Counted from the stretch's first letter, positions 6,120 through 14,108 are shown. The stretch: 17,799 bases of DNA from Thermoproteota archaeon (GCA_030055545.1 JASFYK010000011.1:1-17799); one strand, 5' to 3'. Made by a program: numbers and translations. The notes: generated by a model not told the origin, from the sequence alone.

Positions 6120-8306
6120 TCAGATGAAGTTGATTAACGGCGACTTCCCCCTCAGCGACTGCTTGCTCCTCTCCTCCCATGCCTTGTAGTACTTGAGCAT
6201 CTCCTCGCTTATGGTTGGCCTTATCTTCTCCTTTGCTTTGAGGAAGTGCCTCATCTGGACCTCCTTCGCCTCCGGATCCTCCCTCAGCGCCATCATCCCC
6301 GCTTCCCTGCACAGCGCCTCGATGTCTGATCCAGCATAATTCATTGTCATTGCCACCAGCCTGTCGATATCCACGTCCTTCGCCAGCGGCATGTCCTTGG
6401 TGTGTATCTTGAAGATCTGCAGCCTCGTCTCGTTGTCAGGCTCCGGAACATACAGCAGCTTGTCGAACCTCCCGGGGCGTAGCAGCGCAGGGTCGATTAT
6501 GTCGGGCCTGTTTGTGGCGCCTATGATGACGACGTTGAAGAGACCGACCAGGCCGTCCATCTCGGTCAGGAGCTGGCTGATGACCCTCTCCGTGACCATG
6601 GAGTCGCTCGACCCTCCACCCCTCATGGGTGCGATCGAGTCGATCTCGTCGAAGAAGATGACCACCGGGGCCGCCGTCCTCGCCTTCCTGAATACCTCCC
6701 TTATCGCCCGCTCGGACTCGCCGACCCACTTGCTGAAGATCTCGGGACCCTTGACCGTGATGAAGTTCGCCTCGCTCTCGTTGGCCACCGCCTTCGCCAA
6801 GAGCGTCTTGCCGCATCCCGGCGGTCCGTAGAGCAGCACCCCCTTCGGCGGCTTTATGCCCAGCCTCTTGAACCTCTCAGGGTATTTCAGCGGCCACTCG
6901 ATCGCCTCTATGAGCTCCTGCTTTATCGAGTCGAGCCCTCCTATATCGCTCCACCTGACGTTGGGTATCTCAACGTATACCTCCCTGAGCTCTGTCGGCG
7001 TGACCTCCCTGAACGCGTTCATGAAGTCCTCCATTGTGATCTCAAGCTTCTCGAGGAACTCCTGTGGTACCCTCTCCTGCTGGATGTCTATCTCCGGGAG
7101 GTACCTCCTGAGTGCCTTCATCGCAGCCTCCCTTGCGAGCGCTGCCAGATCGGCTCCTACGAAGCCATGGGTCAGGCTCGCCAGCCTGTTCAGGTCCACG
7201 TCCTTCGCCAGCGGCATGTTCCTCGTGTGTATCTGCAAGATCTCGTACCTGCCCTTGACGTCCGGCACCCCGATCTCGATCTCGCGATCGAACCTGCCTG
7301 GCCTCCTCAGGGCGGGGTCGATCGCGTTCTGCCTGTTTGTCGCCCCTATCACGATGACGTCGCCGCGGGTCTCGAGGCCGTCTAGCAGGGCAAGCAGCTG
7401 TGCAACGACCCTCTTCTCGACCTCCCCTGTCACCTCTTCCCTCTTTGGTGCGATCGCATCGAGCTCGTCTATGAATATTATCGCAGGCGCGTGCTGCTTT
7501 GCCTCGTCGAAGAACTCCCTGAGCTTCTGCTCCGACTCGCCGTAGAATTTGCTCATGATCTCAGGGCCGTTTATTGCAATGAAGTACGACTCGGTCTCGT
7601 TGGCCACCGCCTTCGCCAAGAGCGTCTTGCCGCATCCCGGCGGTCCGTAGAGCAGCACCCCCTTCGGCGGGTCTATTCCGAGCCTCTTGAAGAGCTCCGG
7701 GTGCTTCAGCGGCAGCTCCACCATCTCCCTTACCTTTTCGATGGCGTCTTTCAGCCCTCCAACGTCCTCATACGTCACGCGCGGGACCTTGGCGGCCTCC
7801 GCGGGTTTCTCAAGGATCGTCAATGTCGTATCCTCGTTCACCATGACAATACCGGAAGGCTTGGTCGAGACTACCGCGAACGGAATCGCCTGTCCGAGTA
7901 CGGGGATAAGGACATTATCCCCCTCCACCACCGGCGTGTCGGCGAGCCTCCTCTTCACAAAGCTCACGAACCCCGAATCCACGCTTATTGTGAACGAGAG
8001 AGGGGCGAGCTTGACGAGGTTGGCAGGCTTGGACTCGGCCTTCCTTATTGTGATCTTCTCCCCTATCCCGACCCCTGCATTCTTCCGGATCAGCCCGTCC
8101 ATCCTTATGATGTCCATGCCTTGGTCCTCGGTGTATGCGGGCCATACTATCGCAGCCGTCTTCCTCTTCCCCTCTATCTCTATCACGTCACCGACGCTCA
8201 CTCCTATCTTCTTCATTGCTTCCGCGTCGATCCTGACCTTGCCCCTGCCCACGTCCCTCTGCTTCGATTCGGCTACCCTGAGCACAACCTCTTTAGAACC
8301 TTCCAT
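6120..8306 (-). CDS. cdc48: Cdc48/VAT-type AAA+ ATPase
   Basis: An archaeal homologue of Cdc48/p97/VAT, a hexameric unfoldase that threads proteins for degradation or remodelling. The order is N-terminal double-psi barrel plus second N subdomain (about 1-180), D1 with Walker A GPPGCGKT at 221-228 and Walker B IIFIDELDAIAP, then D2 with Walker A at 494-501 and Walker B VIFFDEIDSIAP, each with NRPD/NRQN sensor and RRPGRFD or LRPGRFD arginine-finger regions. The total is 728 residues. I choose the ATG at 8306 because GGTG lies six bases upstream; a TTG at 8330 would add eight residues. A TTTAATAA box at 8381-8388 gives a leader of about 50 bases. A 76-base stretch is identical between D1 and D2. 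The C-terminus ends LINFI. Confidence 0.96.
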   Translation of the reverse strand: MEGSKEVVLRVAESKQRDVGRGKVRIDAEAMKKIGVSVGDVIEIEGKRKTAAIVWPAYTEDQGMDIIRMDGLIRKNAGVGIGEKITIRKAESKPANLVKLAPLSFTISVDSGFVSFVKRRLADTPVVEGDNVLIPVLGQAIPFAVVSTKPSGIVMVNEDTTLTILEKPAEAAKVPRVTYEDVGGLKDAIEKVREMVELPLKHPELFKRLGIDPPKGVLLYGPPGCGKTLLAKAVANETESYFIAINGPEIMSKFYGESEQKLREFFDEAKQHAPAIIFIDELDAIAPKREEVTGEVEKRVVAQLLALLDGLETRGDVIVIGATNRQNAIDPALRRPGRFDREIEIGVPDVKGRYEILQIHTRNMPLAKDVDLNRLASLTHGFVGADLAALAREAAMKALRRYLPEIDIQQERVPQEFLEKLEITMEDFMNAFREVTPTELREVYVEIPNVRWSDIGGLDSIKQELIEAIEWPLKYPERFKRLGIKPPKGVLLYGPPGCGKTLLAKAVANESEANFITVKGPEIFSKWVGESERAIREVFRKARTAAPVVIFFDEIDSIAPMRGGGSSDSMVTERVISQLLTEMDGLVGLFNVVIIGATNRPDIIDPALLRPGRFDKLLYVPEPDNETRLQIFKIHTKDMPLAKDVDIDRLVAMTMNYAGSDIEALCREAGMMALREDPEAKEVQMRHFLKAKEKIRPTISEEMLKYYKAWEERSKQSLRGKSPLINFI
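6776..6851 (-). repeat. 76-bp exact intragenic repeat, D2 copy
   Basis: This segment, covering the D2 Walker A region of the Cdc48 gene, is base-for-base identical to 7595-7670 in D1, including all synonymous positions, with divergence immediately on both sides. Confidence 0.85.
7595..7670 (-). repeat. 76-bp exact intragenic repeat, D1 copy
   Basis: The D1 partner of the repeat at 6776-6851. It encodes the segment from the conserved PPKGVLLYGPPGCGKT box through LLAKAVANE. See the finding on possible gene conversion. Confidence 0.85.
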
Positions 8307-8389
8307 ACAATGCACCACTTCTCTTCTCAAAACTTGAGTCCGGTGACAGACTGCCTACCTATTTAGGCTTGCAACAAATATTATTAAAT

Positions 8390-8406
8390 CCTTTTTGCAA
8401 AAAAGG
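8390..8406 (-). terminator. Likely terminator after EF-1beta
   Basis: Directly after the EF-1beta stop the minus strand has a run of six T, and CCTTTTT (8390-8396) pairs with AAAAAGG (8400-8406) in a 7-bp stem. T-runs of this kind end transcription in archaea. The Cdc48 promoter box follows at 8381-8388. Confidence 0.45.
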
Positions 8407-8408
8407 CC

Positions 8409-8693
8409 TTAACCGGGCAGCGTCTGGACTATCTCAACGTCCACCTGCCCGACTCCCTTGACCGCTGCGAACGCATCCTCTACGGGCTGCGTGCCTCCTG
8501 CGAAATCACCAGGCATTATGACAAATACCTTCAGCGCCTTCAGCCCAAAGGCTATCTCCTCCTCCTGGAACTTGTGGACGTACAGGTCCTTCTCGCCCTT
8601 GGGGAGCGCGGCCTTCAGTTCGTCCTTGAGCTTATCGAGGCTTATGGAGTCGTCCTCGGGAAGGATTTTGATCACAGCAAGTAGCTTTGACAT
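8409..8693 (-). CDS. ef1b: Elongation factor 1-beta
   Basis: aEF-1beta is the nucleotide-exchange factor for EF-1alpha, the archaeal carrier of aminoacyl-tRNA. The 94-residue protein has the family form: an opening strand KLLAVIKILPED, a charged middle (LKDELKAALPKGEKDLYVHKFQEEEIAFGLKALKVFVIMPG), then VEDAFAAVKGVGQVDVEIVQT. It starts at the ATG at 8693, preceded by a strong AGGAGGT seven bases away that overlaps the stop region of the zinc-ribbon gene. A longer in-frame reading extends upstream, but that part is out-of-frame zinc-ribbon sequence. It is co-transcribed with the zinc-ribbon gene from the promoter near 8924. Confidence 0.93.
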   Translation of the reverse strand: MSKLLAVIKILPEDDSISLDKLKDELKAALPKGEKDLYVHKFQEEEIAFGLKALKVFVIMPGDFAGGTQPVEDAFAAVKGVGQVDVEIVQTLPG

Positions 8694-8704
8694 TTTTGAA
8701 CCTC

Positions 8705-8881
8705 CTATGGTCCTTGGAAACCGCACTTCGGGCACTTGTAGTTGTTCACCAAGTCCCTGCACCTCCTGCACCTCCAGAAGACCACCTCCCCGCAGTTCGG
8801 GCAGGGCAGCCTGACACCCTTCTGGTCCGGAAGTATTGGCTCTTTGCAGGAAACGCAAGTCGGCAACTCGAGCTCGCTCAT
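8705..8881 (-). CDS. Small zinc-ribbon protein with four CxxC pairs (HVO_2753-like)
   Basis: A 58-residue protein with four CxxC pairs: C9/C12 (CVSC), C27/C30 (CPNC), C38/C41 (CRRC) and C50/C53 (CPKC). Two zinc sites are therefore expected, and the basic WRCRRCR stretch suggests nucleic-acid contact. It belongs to the archaeal small zinc-ribbon group often placed immediately upstream of EF-1beta, as here; Haloferax HVO_2753 is an example as I recall it. The ATG at 8881 is preceded by GGTGA at six bases. The stop at 8705-8707 lies 11 bases before EF-1beta, whose ribosome-binding site overlaps this stop, so the two are translationally linked. The exact function is not established here. Confidence 0.88.
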   Translation of the reverse strand: MSELELPTCVSCKEPILPDQKGVRLPCPNCGEVVFWRCRRCRDLVNNYKCPKCGFQGP

Positions 8882-8918
8882 CGATCTTCACCAAAGTAAG
8901 ATGACAAAGAAGTCCGCT

Positions 8919-8928
8919 CATATATAAA
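8919..8928 (-). promoter_or_regulatory. TATA box for the zinc-ribbon/EF-1beta operon
   Basis: The minus strand reads TTTATATATG, a near-consensus archaeal TATA box. Transcription would start near 8898, leaving a leader of about 17 bases that contains the GGTGA ribosome-binding site of the zinc-ribbon gene. Confidence 0.65.
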
Positions 8929-8962
8929 GTATTGCCAAAATGGTCACCTGAGCAGCTCCGGA

Positions 8963-10060
8963 TCAGAAGATTGCCTCCAGCACCATTGGGACGAGCCTGA
9001 AGAACATCCTAGACCTAGCCAGCCTCCAGAGAGCCTTCCCTTGCAGGTCCATATCGTACTGGGTAGCTCCTCTCAGCGCCCCTCCCGAGTAGAGTGTCTC
9101 AAGCATCGTGTCGACCTCTCTCGCCCCCATCCTGTTATAAACCGCTCTCGCAAGCCTCATCAGCATGAAATCCTTGCCGTAAGCTCTCTTCCAAGCCTTT
9201 CCGAAAGAATCGAGACCCCCTTTCCCAGAGAGGAACTGGTAGGCCGCCCTCGCTGCAAGCCTCGCAGTGAGGCAGCCCAGCACGACGCCGCCGCCTGTCG
9301 TCGGCTTCACAAAGCCCCCCGCGTCCCCGATAGCAATCGCATTTCCCCTATGCACCACCCTGAGCGGCCCCCCTGTAACCACCTTCCCAAAAATAGGCGC
9401 GGACCTCCTGGCCCCCGAGAACCTCCTCCAAGGCTCAAATTTCTCGAGCAGTCTCTCCAGCGACCGCAACGGGATCCCTTCACTGGACGCCAGCCCCACC
9501 CTCACTCCGTCCCTCCTGGGCACTGCCCAAGCGAAGAATCCGGGCGCATGTCTGCCCAAGTATATCTCCACCATATCCTCCTCAAAGCCAGGGGTCTCCA
9601 AATCCAGTTGCGCCGCCGGAATCGCCTCCGGGATCCCAAAACCAAGCCTCTTGGAAACCCTCCCGGCCGTCCCCTCTGCGTTTATCAGGACCTTATACCT
9701 CTCGCCCCCCCTGAACTGTGAGCCGAGCGTGACTTTGGCCCCGCTTGCCTCTGCCCTCCGAAGGAGCTCCCTCTCGAACGCGGGCCTGTCTATCACCGCC
9801 GCCTTCGCCTCTCCCCCCTTGACCATGTAAGCCTTCCCTGACGGCGAATAGACCCTAAACCCCTTGATCTTCCTGATTATCGGCGCCTCAGTTCCCAAGA
9901 TCTCACGCAGCCCGCTCAGGCTCACGAGCCCGGCGCAATGCTCTGGGATCCCCACCTCGGCGTGCTCCTCCAAAATCTCGGTCTCCAACCCGAGCCGTGC
10001 AGCCTCGCTTGCAGCCGATAGCCCTGCAGGCCCGCCTCCGACTATCAGGAGATCCCTCAA
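8963..10060 (-). CDS. Geranylgeranyl-reductase-family FAD protein
   Basis: A 365-residue flavoprotein. The N-terminal dinucleotide motif VGGGPAGLSAASEAARLG is followed by an acidic residue at the end of the next strand, then EHCAGLVS, the family cysteine region. A substrate-domain stretch APGFFAWAVPR and the second FAD motif GDAGGFVKPTTGGGV come later. Archaeal relatives reduce geranylgeranyl chains of membrane ether lipids using FADH2. The exact substrate, whether full lipid or a prenyl quinone, is not deducible. The start is TTG at 10060 with GAGGGT five bases upstream. It is divergent from pth2, sharing a 57-base intergenic region. Confidence 0.85.
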   Translation of the reverse strand: MRDLLIVGGGPAGLSAASEAARLGLETEILEEHAEVGIPEHCAGLVSLSGLREILGTEAPIIRKIKGFRVYSPSGKAYMVKGGEAKAAVIDRPAFERELLRRAEASGAKVTLGSQFRGGERYKVLINAEGTAGRVSKRLGFGIPEAIPAAQLDLETPGFEEDMVEIYLGRHAPGFFAWAVPRRDGVRVGLASSEGIPLRSLERLLEKFEPWRRFSGARRSAPIFGKVVTGGPLRVVHRGNAIAIGDAGGFVKPTTGGGVVLGCLTARLAARAAYQFLSGKGGLDSFGKAWKRAYGKDFMLMRLARAVYNRMGAREVDTMLETLYSGGALRGATQYDMDLQGKALWRLARSRMFFRLVPMVLEAIF

Positions 10061-10117
10061 CTTTTACCCTCGATATCCTTTTTACACTCGAGCATTTTAA
10101 AAAATCCGTGCGTCTGT

Positions 10118-10477
10118 ATGAGCTTCCAGTACAAGCAGGCTATCGTGGTGCGCCAGGACCTGAAGATGAGCAAGGGGAAGACGGCTGCCCAGGTGGCGCA
10201 CGCCTCGGTCTCCTCGTACCTCAGCGCCGCGAGATCCAGGCCCAGGTGGGCCGAGGCTTGGCTAGAGGAGGGCCAGAAGAAGGTCGTACTGAAGGCGCCA
10301 TCCCTCGGCGAGGTTCTCGAACTCAAGGAAAGGGTCGATAGGGAGCGGATCCCGAGCGCGCTGATCCAGGACGCCGGTCTCACCGAGCTCGAGCCGGGCA
10401 CCGTGACATGCCTCGGCATAGGGCCTGCCCCCTCCGAGGACGTCGACCGCATAACAGGGAAACTGAAGCTGCTCTGA
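10118..10477 (+). CDS. pth2: Peptidyl-tRNA hydrolase, Pth2 type
   Basis: Pth2 frees tRNA from peptidyl-tRNA that has dropped off ribosomes. The 119-residue protein shows the archaeal/eukaryotic pattern: KQAIVVRQDLKMSKGKTAAQVAHAS near the N-terminus (catalytic Lys in KGK), and IQDAGLTELEPGTVTCLGIGP near the C-terminus. A TTTTAAAA stretch at 10095-10102 is about 20 bases upstream of the ATG and no ribosome-binding site is seen, so the mRNA is probably leaderless. The stop is 11 bases before the preferred TruD start, and the TruD ribosome-binding site overlaps this stop, so the two genes form an operon. Confidence 0.95.
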   Translation: MSFQYKQAIVVRQDLKMSKGKTAAQVAHASVSSYLSAARSRPRWAEAWLEEGQKKVVLKAPSLGEVLELKERVDRERIPSALIQDAGLTELEPGTVTCLGIGPAPSEDVDRITGKLKLL

Positions 10478-10488
10478 GGATCAAAAAG

Positions 10489-11802
10489 ATGCCCCTCCCC
10501 AAGACGAGGTCTCGCCTCGAGTCCGATCTCGGCATGCTCTACTACTCCACGGATGCCCCTCCGATCGGCGGCAGGCTCAGGCAGCTGCCCGAAGACTTCA
10601 TAGTCGAAGAGATCTCGCCAGAGGGCTTATTAGTCAACAGGAGCCTGGAGCGGCTTGACCGCGGCGAGGGGCGATTCACGCTCGCAGTCCTCGAGAAGCG
10701 CTCAAAGGACCTCATCACGCTCGTCTCCGTGCTTGAACGAAAGTTGGGGGCGCAGGTAGGGTATGCGGGAATAAAGGACAGGAACGCCTTGACCTGCCAG
10801 CTAATCTCAGTCGGACTGCCATTGGGCACTTGGCTTCCGCCCACTGATATCGACGGCGTAAGAATTAGAGCGATCGGATCTGCGAGGTGGCCGGTGAGGC
10901 CAGGGGATCTGCTGGGGAACCATTTTACTATCGTCATACGGGGGCTAACCGCCCCTCCAGACGGATCGACCCTGAACCCACCATGGGTACCCAACTACTT
11001 CGGGCACCAGAGGTTTGGGGTCACGCGACCCAACACGCACAAGGTCGGGAAGCTCCTGCTCAAGGGGGATTTCGAAGGCGCTGTCAGGGAGTTCCTGGCC
11101 TCTCCCTACCCCGGGGAACCTGAGGAGGCGTTCCGCGCAAGGAAAGAGCTTAGGGACAGCTGGGACCTGAGGAGGGCAGAGTCGTCATTCCCGAGGTCGC
11201 TCAGCCTCGAAAGGGCAGTAATAAGGAGGCTCTTGGAACGACCTGGCGACTACGAGGGGGCAATTTTGGCACTGCCGAGCGACTTGAGGAGGCTCTTCGT
11301 GAACGCATACCAGTCTTACCTCTTCAACTTGGCACTCTCGCGGAGGCTTGAGGAGGCTGGACCATTTGCCGTCTCGGAGGGCGACTTCGTATCTCCCCTG
11401 GATCGGACGAACCTCCCCTCTCGGCCGATCAGGTGCGATTGCACCAACCTTACAAAACTGCGATCATGGGTCGGTTTGAAGAAGGCTGTTGTGATGGTGC
11501 ACATCCCTGGTTTCAGGACGAGACTCAGCGGCATCGACGCAGAGATCTATGGCGAGATACTCTCGGAGGAGGGCATTTCACAATCCGACTTTGCGGAGGT
11601 CAGGGGAGCCCATTTCGAGGGGGCCATGCGCCCTGCGGTCTTCTGGCCGGTCAGCTTCGAGCCCGGCCAGCCCAAAGAGGACGAGCTGAACCCCGGCTCC
11701 TGCAAGATCGCCCTCCGGATGGTCCTCCCGAGGGGTTGCTTCGCCACCGTCATTCTGAGGGAGATCATGAAGCCCGAGGACCCTGCCGCCTCCGGATTCT
11801 GA
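10489..11802 (+). CDS. truD: tRNA pseudouridine(13) synthase TruD
   Basis: TruD converts U13 of certain tRNAs to pseudouridine. Family motifs present are the early LPEDFIVEEI (about 33-42), the catalytic-Asp motif AGIKDRNALTCQ with D97, NYFGHQRFG, and VNAYQSYLFN. The 437-residue length suits archaeal TruD with its insert domain. I start at the ATG at 10489, preceded by GAGG at eight bases next to the pth2 stop. A longer in-frame ATG at 10408 would only translate pth2 out of frame. Its 3' end is convergent with aspS, 41 bases apart. Together with Pth2 it forms a small tRNA-related operon. Confidence 0.93.
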   Translation: MPLPKTRSRLESDLGMLYYSTDAPPIGGRLRQLPEDFIVEEISPEGLLVNRSLERLDRGEGRFTLAVLEKRSKDLITLVSVLERKLGAQVGYAGIKDRNALTCQLISVGLPLGTWLPPTDIDGVRIRAIGSARWPVRPGDLLGNHFTIVIRGLTAPPDGSTLNPPWVPNYFGHQRFGVTRPNTHKVGKLLLKGDFEGAVREFLASPYPGEPEEAFRARKELRDSWDLRRAESSFPRSLSLERAVIRRLLERPGDYEGAILALPSDLRRLFVNAYQSYLFNLALSRRLEEAGPFAVSEGDFVSPLDRTNLPSRPIRCDCTNLTKLRSWVGLKKAVVMVHIPGFRTRLSGIDAEIYGEILSEEGISQSDFAEVRGAHFEGAMRPAVFWPVSFEPGQPKEDELNPGSCKIALRMVLPRGCFATVILREIMKPEDPAASGF

Positions 11803-11843
11803 TTCTGGTTCGCACGCGTTGTTGGTCTTCGGTTGAGCCCTGA

Positions 11844-13163
11844 TCACGGCAGTAGCCTCTCAGGAGTCCTCGGGAAAAGCGCAGCCTCCTGCACGTTCTG
11901 GAGATCCAGCAGCTGCATTGTGAGCCGCTCTATCCCTATGTTGAATCCGCCGTGCGGCGGTGCGCCGTACCTGAAGAACTCGGTGAACCACTTGAGCCCG
12001 ACCATACTCATCCCCTTCTCCTTTATCTGCCCGATTATCTTGTCGTACCGGTGCTCCCTCTGCCCTCCTGAGCTCAGTTCCAGCCCCTTGCATACCAGGT
12101 CGACGCTCCTTGCCCAGGTCGGTTCGTCGTCCAACCTCATCACATAGAAAGGCTTAACCCTGAACGGGAAGCGGTTCACGAAGAAGAAGTCCGACCCGTG
12201 CTTCTCCTTGACGTGCTTGGCAAGTATGGTCTCAGACTCCCTGTCGTAGTCCTCCCCATAGGGTACTTTCTTCCCGTACTCCTCGAGTATGGAGTACACG
12301 TCGGGGAACCTGATCTCCGGGAACGGTGACTTGGGGACGCTGAGCTCCTTGCCCAGCGCCTCGAGCTCCTCCTTGCAATCACTCACGACCTTCGCGACGC
12401 CGCTCCTTACGAGTTCCTCCTCGACCCTCATTACGTCGTACTCGTCCCTGATAAAACCTATCTCGACCGCGCAGCCCCTGTGCTCGCACAGGTGCCTCGG
12501 CGTATGGCTCAGCTCGGCCCTCCAACTGGGCCCCAGGTCGTATATGCGGTCCATCCCCGAAATCACCGCCAACTGCCTGTGGAGCTGCGGGTCCTGTCTC
12601 AAGAAAGCGCTCTTGTTGAAGTAGACGACGGGGAAGACCTCTGCCCCGCTCTCGGAGGCCGCTCCCATCAGGCACGGGGTGAACACCTGCTGGAACCCCT
12701 CCCTCCAGAGGTACTCCTGCATCCCCTCCAGGAGCTTTGACTGCACCCTGAAGACGGCTGCGACCTCTGGGCGGCGAAGGTCCAGTACCCTGTGGTCGAG
12801 CCTGGTGTCTAGGTTCGACTCGATGTTCCCTGAAACCGACACAGGGACTGGATCCAGCGTCTTGGAGATGATCTCTATCCTTGAGGGGATCAGCTCCCTC
12901 TCCCCTGGAGCTATCTTGGTCGCCTTGACGGCCCCGGTGACGCTGATGACATCCTCCTCCCTCAGCTTTTCAGCCAAAGAAATGAGGCCCTCCTCCACGC
13001 ACCCTTTCTTGAGCGTGATCTGGAGTATGCCAGTCCTGTCCCTCAGCACTATGAACTTGAGCTTCCCGAGGTCCCTGATCTTGTGCACCCAACCTGCAAC
13101 GGTGACCTCCCTGCCTTCGTCCTCGGGCTTGACCTGGGTCGTGTAGTGAGTCCTCATCGACAT
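11844..13163 (-). CDS. aspS: Aspartyl-tRNA synthetase, probably non-discriminating (Asp/Asn)
   Basis: A class II synthetase of 439 residues with an N-terminal OB-fold anticodon-binding domain (about 1-105). The catalytic domain has motif 2 (WRAELSHTPRHLCEH) and motif 3 (GGFNIGIERLTM). In archaeal AspRS, Trp and Lys at two anticodon-contact sites go with strict Asp-tRNA use, while His and Pro go with enzymes that also charge tRNA-Asn. Here H27 (GWVHKIRD) and P86 (KIAPGERE) match the non-discriminating pattern, so Asn-tRNA is probably made by GatCAB amidation. The ATG at 13163 lies 11 bases after GAGGTGA; an ATG at 13157 is also possible. It is 65 bases downstream of the KH-type gene, with a possible TTTTTACA box between (13205-13212). 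Confidence 0.94.
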   Translation of the reverse strand: MSMRTHYTTQVKPEDEGREVTVAGWVHKIRDLGKLKFIVLRDRTGILQITLKKGCVEEGLISLAEKLREEDVISVTGAVKATKIAPGERELIPSRIEIISKTLDPVPVSVSGNIESNLDTRLDHRVLDLRRPEVAAVFRVQSKLLEGMQEYLWREGFQQVFTPCLMGAASESGAEVFPVVYFNKSAFLRQDPQLHRQLAVISGMDRIYDLGPSWRAELSHTPRHLCEHRGCAVEIGFIRDEYDVMRVEEELVRSGVAKVVSDCKEELEALGKELSVPKSPFPEIRFPDVYSILEEYGKKVPYGEDYDRESETILAKHVKEKHGSDFFFVNRFPFRVKPFYVMRLDDEPTWARSVDLVCKGLELSSGGQREHRYDKIIGQIKEKGMSMVGLKWFTEFFRYGAPPHGGFNIGIERLTMQLLDLQNVQEAALFPRTPERLLP

Positions 13164-13228
13164 AATGTCGCATCTCACCTCAAAACGAATTGAACCGGCA
13201 GTGTAAAAAGCTTAGTGTTGCCGCCAAC

Positions 13229-13726
13229 TCAATCGAAGACTATGTGGATTACCTCTCCGGTCAGTATCCTGATCGCCTCTTCGGCCGACCTCGGGTCTAT
13301 GGGCATCTTCCTCATGTCCGATTTGGGCATCTTGATGGTGCTCTCCCAGCTCCCGTCCGGGAGCCACACCGTGTTAGCGCCCATGACCCTCGCGGGCGTC
13401 ACGATCTGCTCGAGCAACCGCTTTATGCTCGAGGTCTTCTCGACGATCCTGACGCTCGTCCTCTTCTCGTCACTGAGCTGCTTGCTGACCTTGGAGAGCA
13501 GGGCCTTGTTACCGCCACCGCTCACCATCACTATTACCATGTTGGGGAGCTTGACTGTCCTCAGGATTGAGTAATCCTTGAGCTGGGGGTTCTTCACCTC
13601 GTGGTCTATGAACCATTTGGAGACCTCGACGTCCGCCTGCGTGATCTCTCCCTTGTCGAGCTTTTCTTGGCATCTGGGGCACAGAACTCCGCTCTTCGCG
13701 CAGAAATAGCAGATTGGGGTCTTCAA
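13229..13726 (-). CDS. Zinc-binding, KH-like archaeal transcription factor (NusA-like group)
   Basis: A 165-residue protein with an N-terminal zinc knuckle of four cysteines (CYFCAKSGVLCPRC, residues 6-19), a linker, and then a KH-like part (VIVMVSGGGNKALLSKVSKQLSDEK ... RIVEKT) whose GxxG loop is degenerate, ending in a short VWLPDGS strand and acidic tail. I recall archaeal homologues annotated as predicted transcription elongation factors of NusA-like type; RNA binding is likely but the role is not proven. The start is TTG at 13726 preceded by GTGAGG, which overlaps the alba stop at 13737-13739, implying coupled translation. It lies between alba and aspS in a minus-strand operon. Confidence 0.7.
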   Translation of the reverse strand: MKTPICYFCAKSGVLCPRCQEKLDKGEITQADVEVSKWFIDHEVKNPQLKDYSILRTVKLPNMVIVMVSGGGNKALLSKVSKQLSDEKRTSVRIVEKTSSIKRLLEQIVTPARVMGANTVWLPDGSWESTIKMPKSDMRKMPIDPRSAEEAIRILTGEVIHIVFD

Positions 13727-13736
13727 GAGAAACGCC

Positions 13737-14015
13737 TCACTTCTTCCTCCTCATCTTTATCGTGATGGAGCTGGTCCTCTTGACCCCCCCTTCCCTGAGC
13801 TGGATCTCCTCGGTCCCGATGGTGACCTCGCTGATAGAAGCTGAAGGCATGAACTTCCTCCTGACCATCTCCGCGACATCGACTGCGGTGCTGATCGGTC
13901 TGCCGCGCGCCTTGATCACCACCTCTTCCGCGCCCTCATGGAACGCGGTGAGGCAAGCCAATACATAGTTCATCGGCGGCTTCTTACCGATCAGTATCGC
14001 ATTCTCCTGTGACAA
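13737..14015 (-). CDS. albA: DNA/RNA-binding protein Alba
   Basis: Alba coats chromosomal DNA and RNA in many archaea and can be regulated by lysine modification. The protein matches well: ILIGKKPPMNYVLACLTAFHEGAEEVVIKARGRP with the conserved KK pair and KARGR strand, followed by AVDVAEMVRRKF. I choose the TTG at 14015 because it gives the usual short lead MSQENAILIGKK and has GGGGGAG five bases upstream. A TTG at 14039 would add eight residues but has no ribosome-binding site. A TATA-like region at about 14068-14080 implies a leader of some 30 bases. The gene is divergent from the Lrp-like gene and followed directly by the KH-type gene. Confidence 0.92.
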   Translation of the reverse strand: MSQENAILIGKKPPMNYVLACLTAFHEGAEEVVIKARGRPISTAVDVAEMVRRKFMPSASISEVTIGTEEIQLREGGVKRTSSITIKMRRKK

Positions 14016-14054
14016 CCAGTCTCCCCCAACGTTGATCAAAATGGCTAATGGGTT

Positions 14055-14075
14055 TATTTATTTCTGAAATAAATA
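14055..14075. promoter_or_regulatory. 21-bp palindrome in the alba / Lrp-like divergent promoter
   Basis: A 10-bp arm TATTTATTTC (14055-14064) and its exact complement (14066-14075) surround a single T. The AT-rich site overlaps the probable TATA boxes of both divergent genes. Its size and symmetry suit a dimeric regulator such as the adjacent Lrp-like protein. Confidence 0.6.
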
Positions 14076-14108
14076 TATTTTGGTCTGTTAACAGCTAAGG
14101 TTTATTAA

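Noticed and set aside
6391..8366. Long plus-strand frames opposite the Cdc48 gene.
   Set aside because: They are antisense to a highly conserved ATPase and consist of low-complexity Ser/Leu/Arg-rich sequence.
8694..8921. An N-terminal extension of EF-1beta in the same frame.
   Set aside because: The extension is an out-of-frame reading of the zinc-ribbon gene, and EF-1beta has a strong ribosome-binding site before the ATG at 8693.
10408..10488. A 27-residue N-terminal extension of TruD.
   Set aside because: It overlaps pth2 in another frame, and the ATG at 10489 has its own ribosome-binding site next to the pth2 stop.
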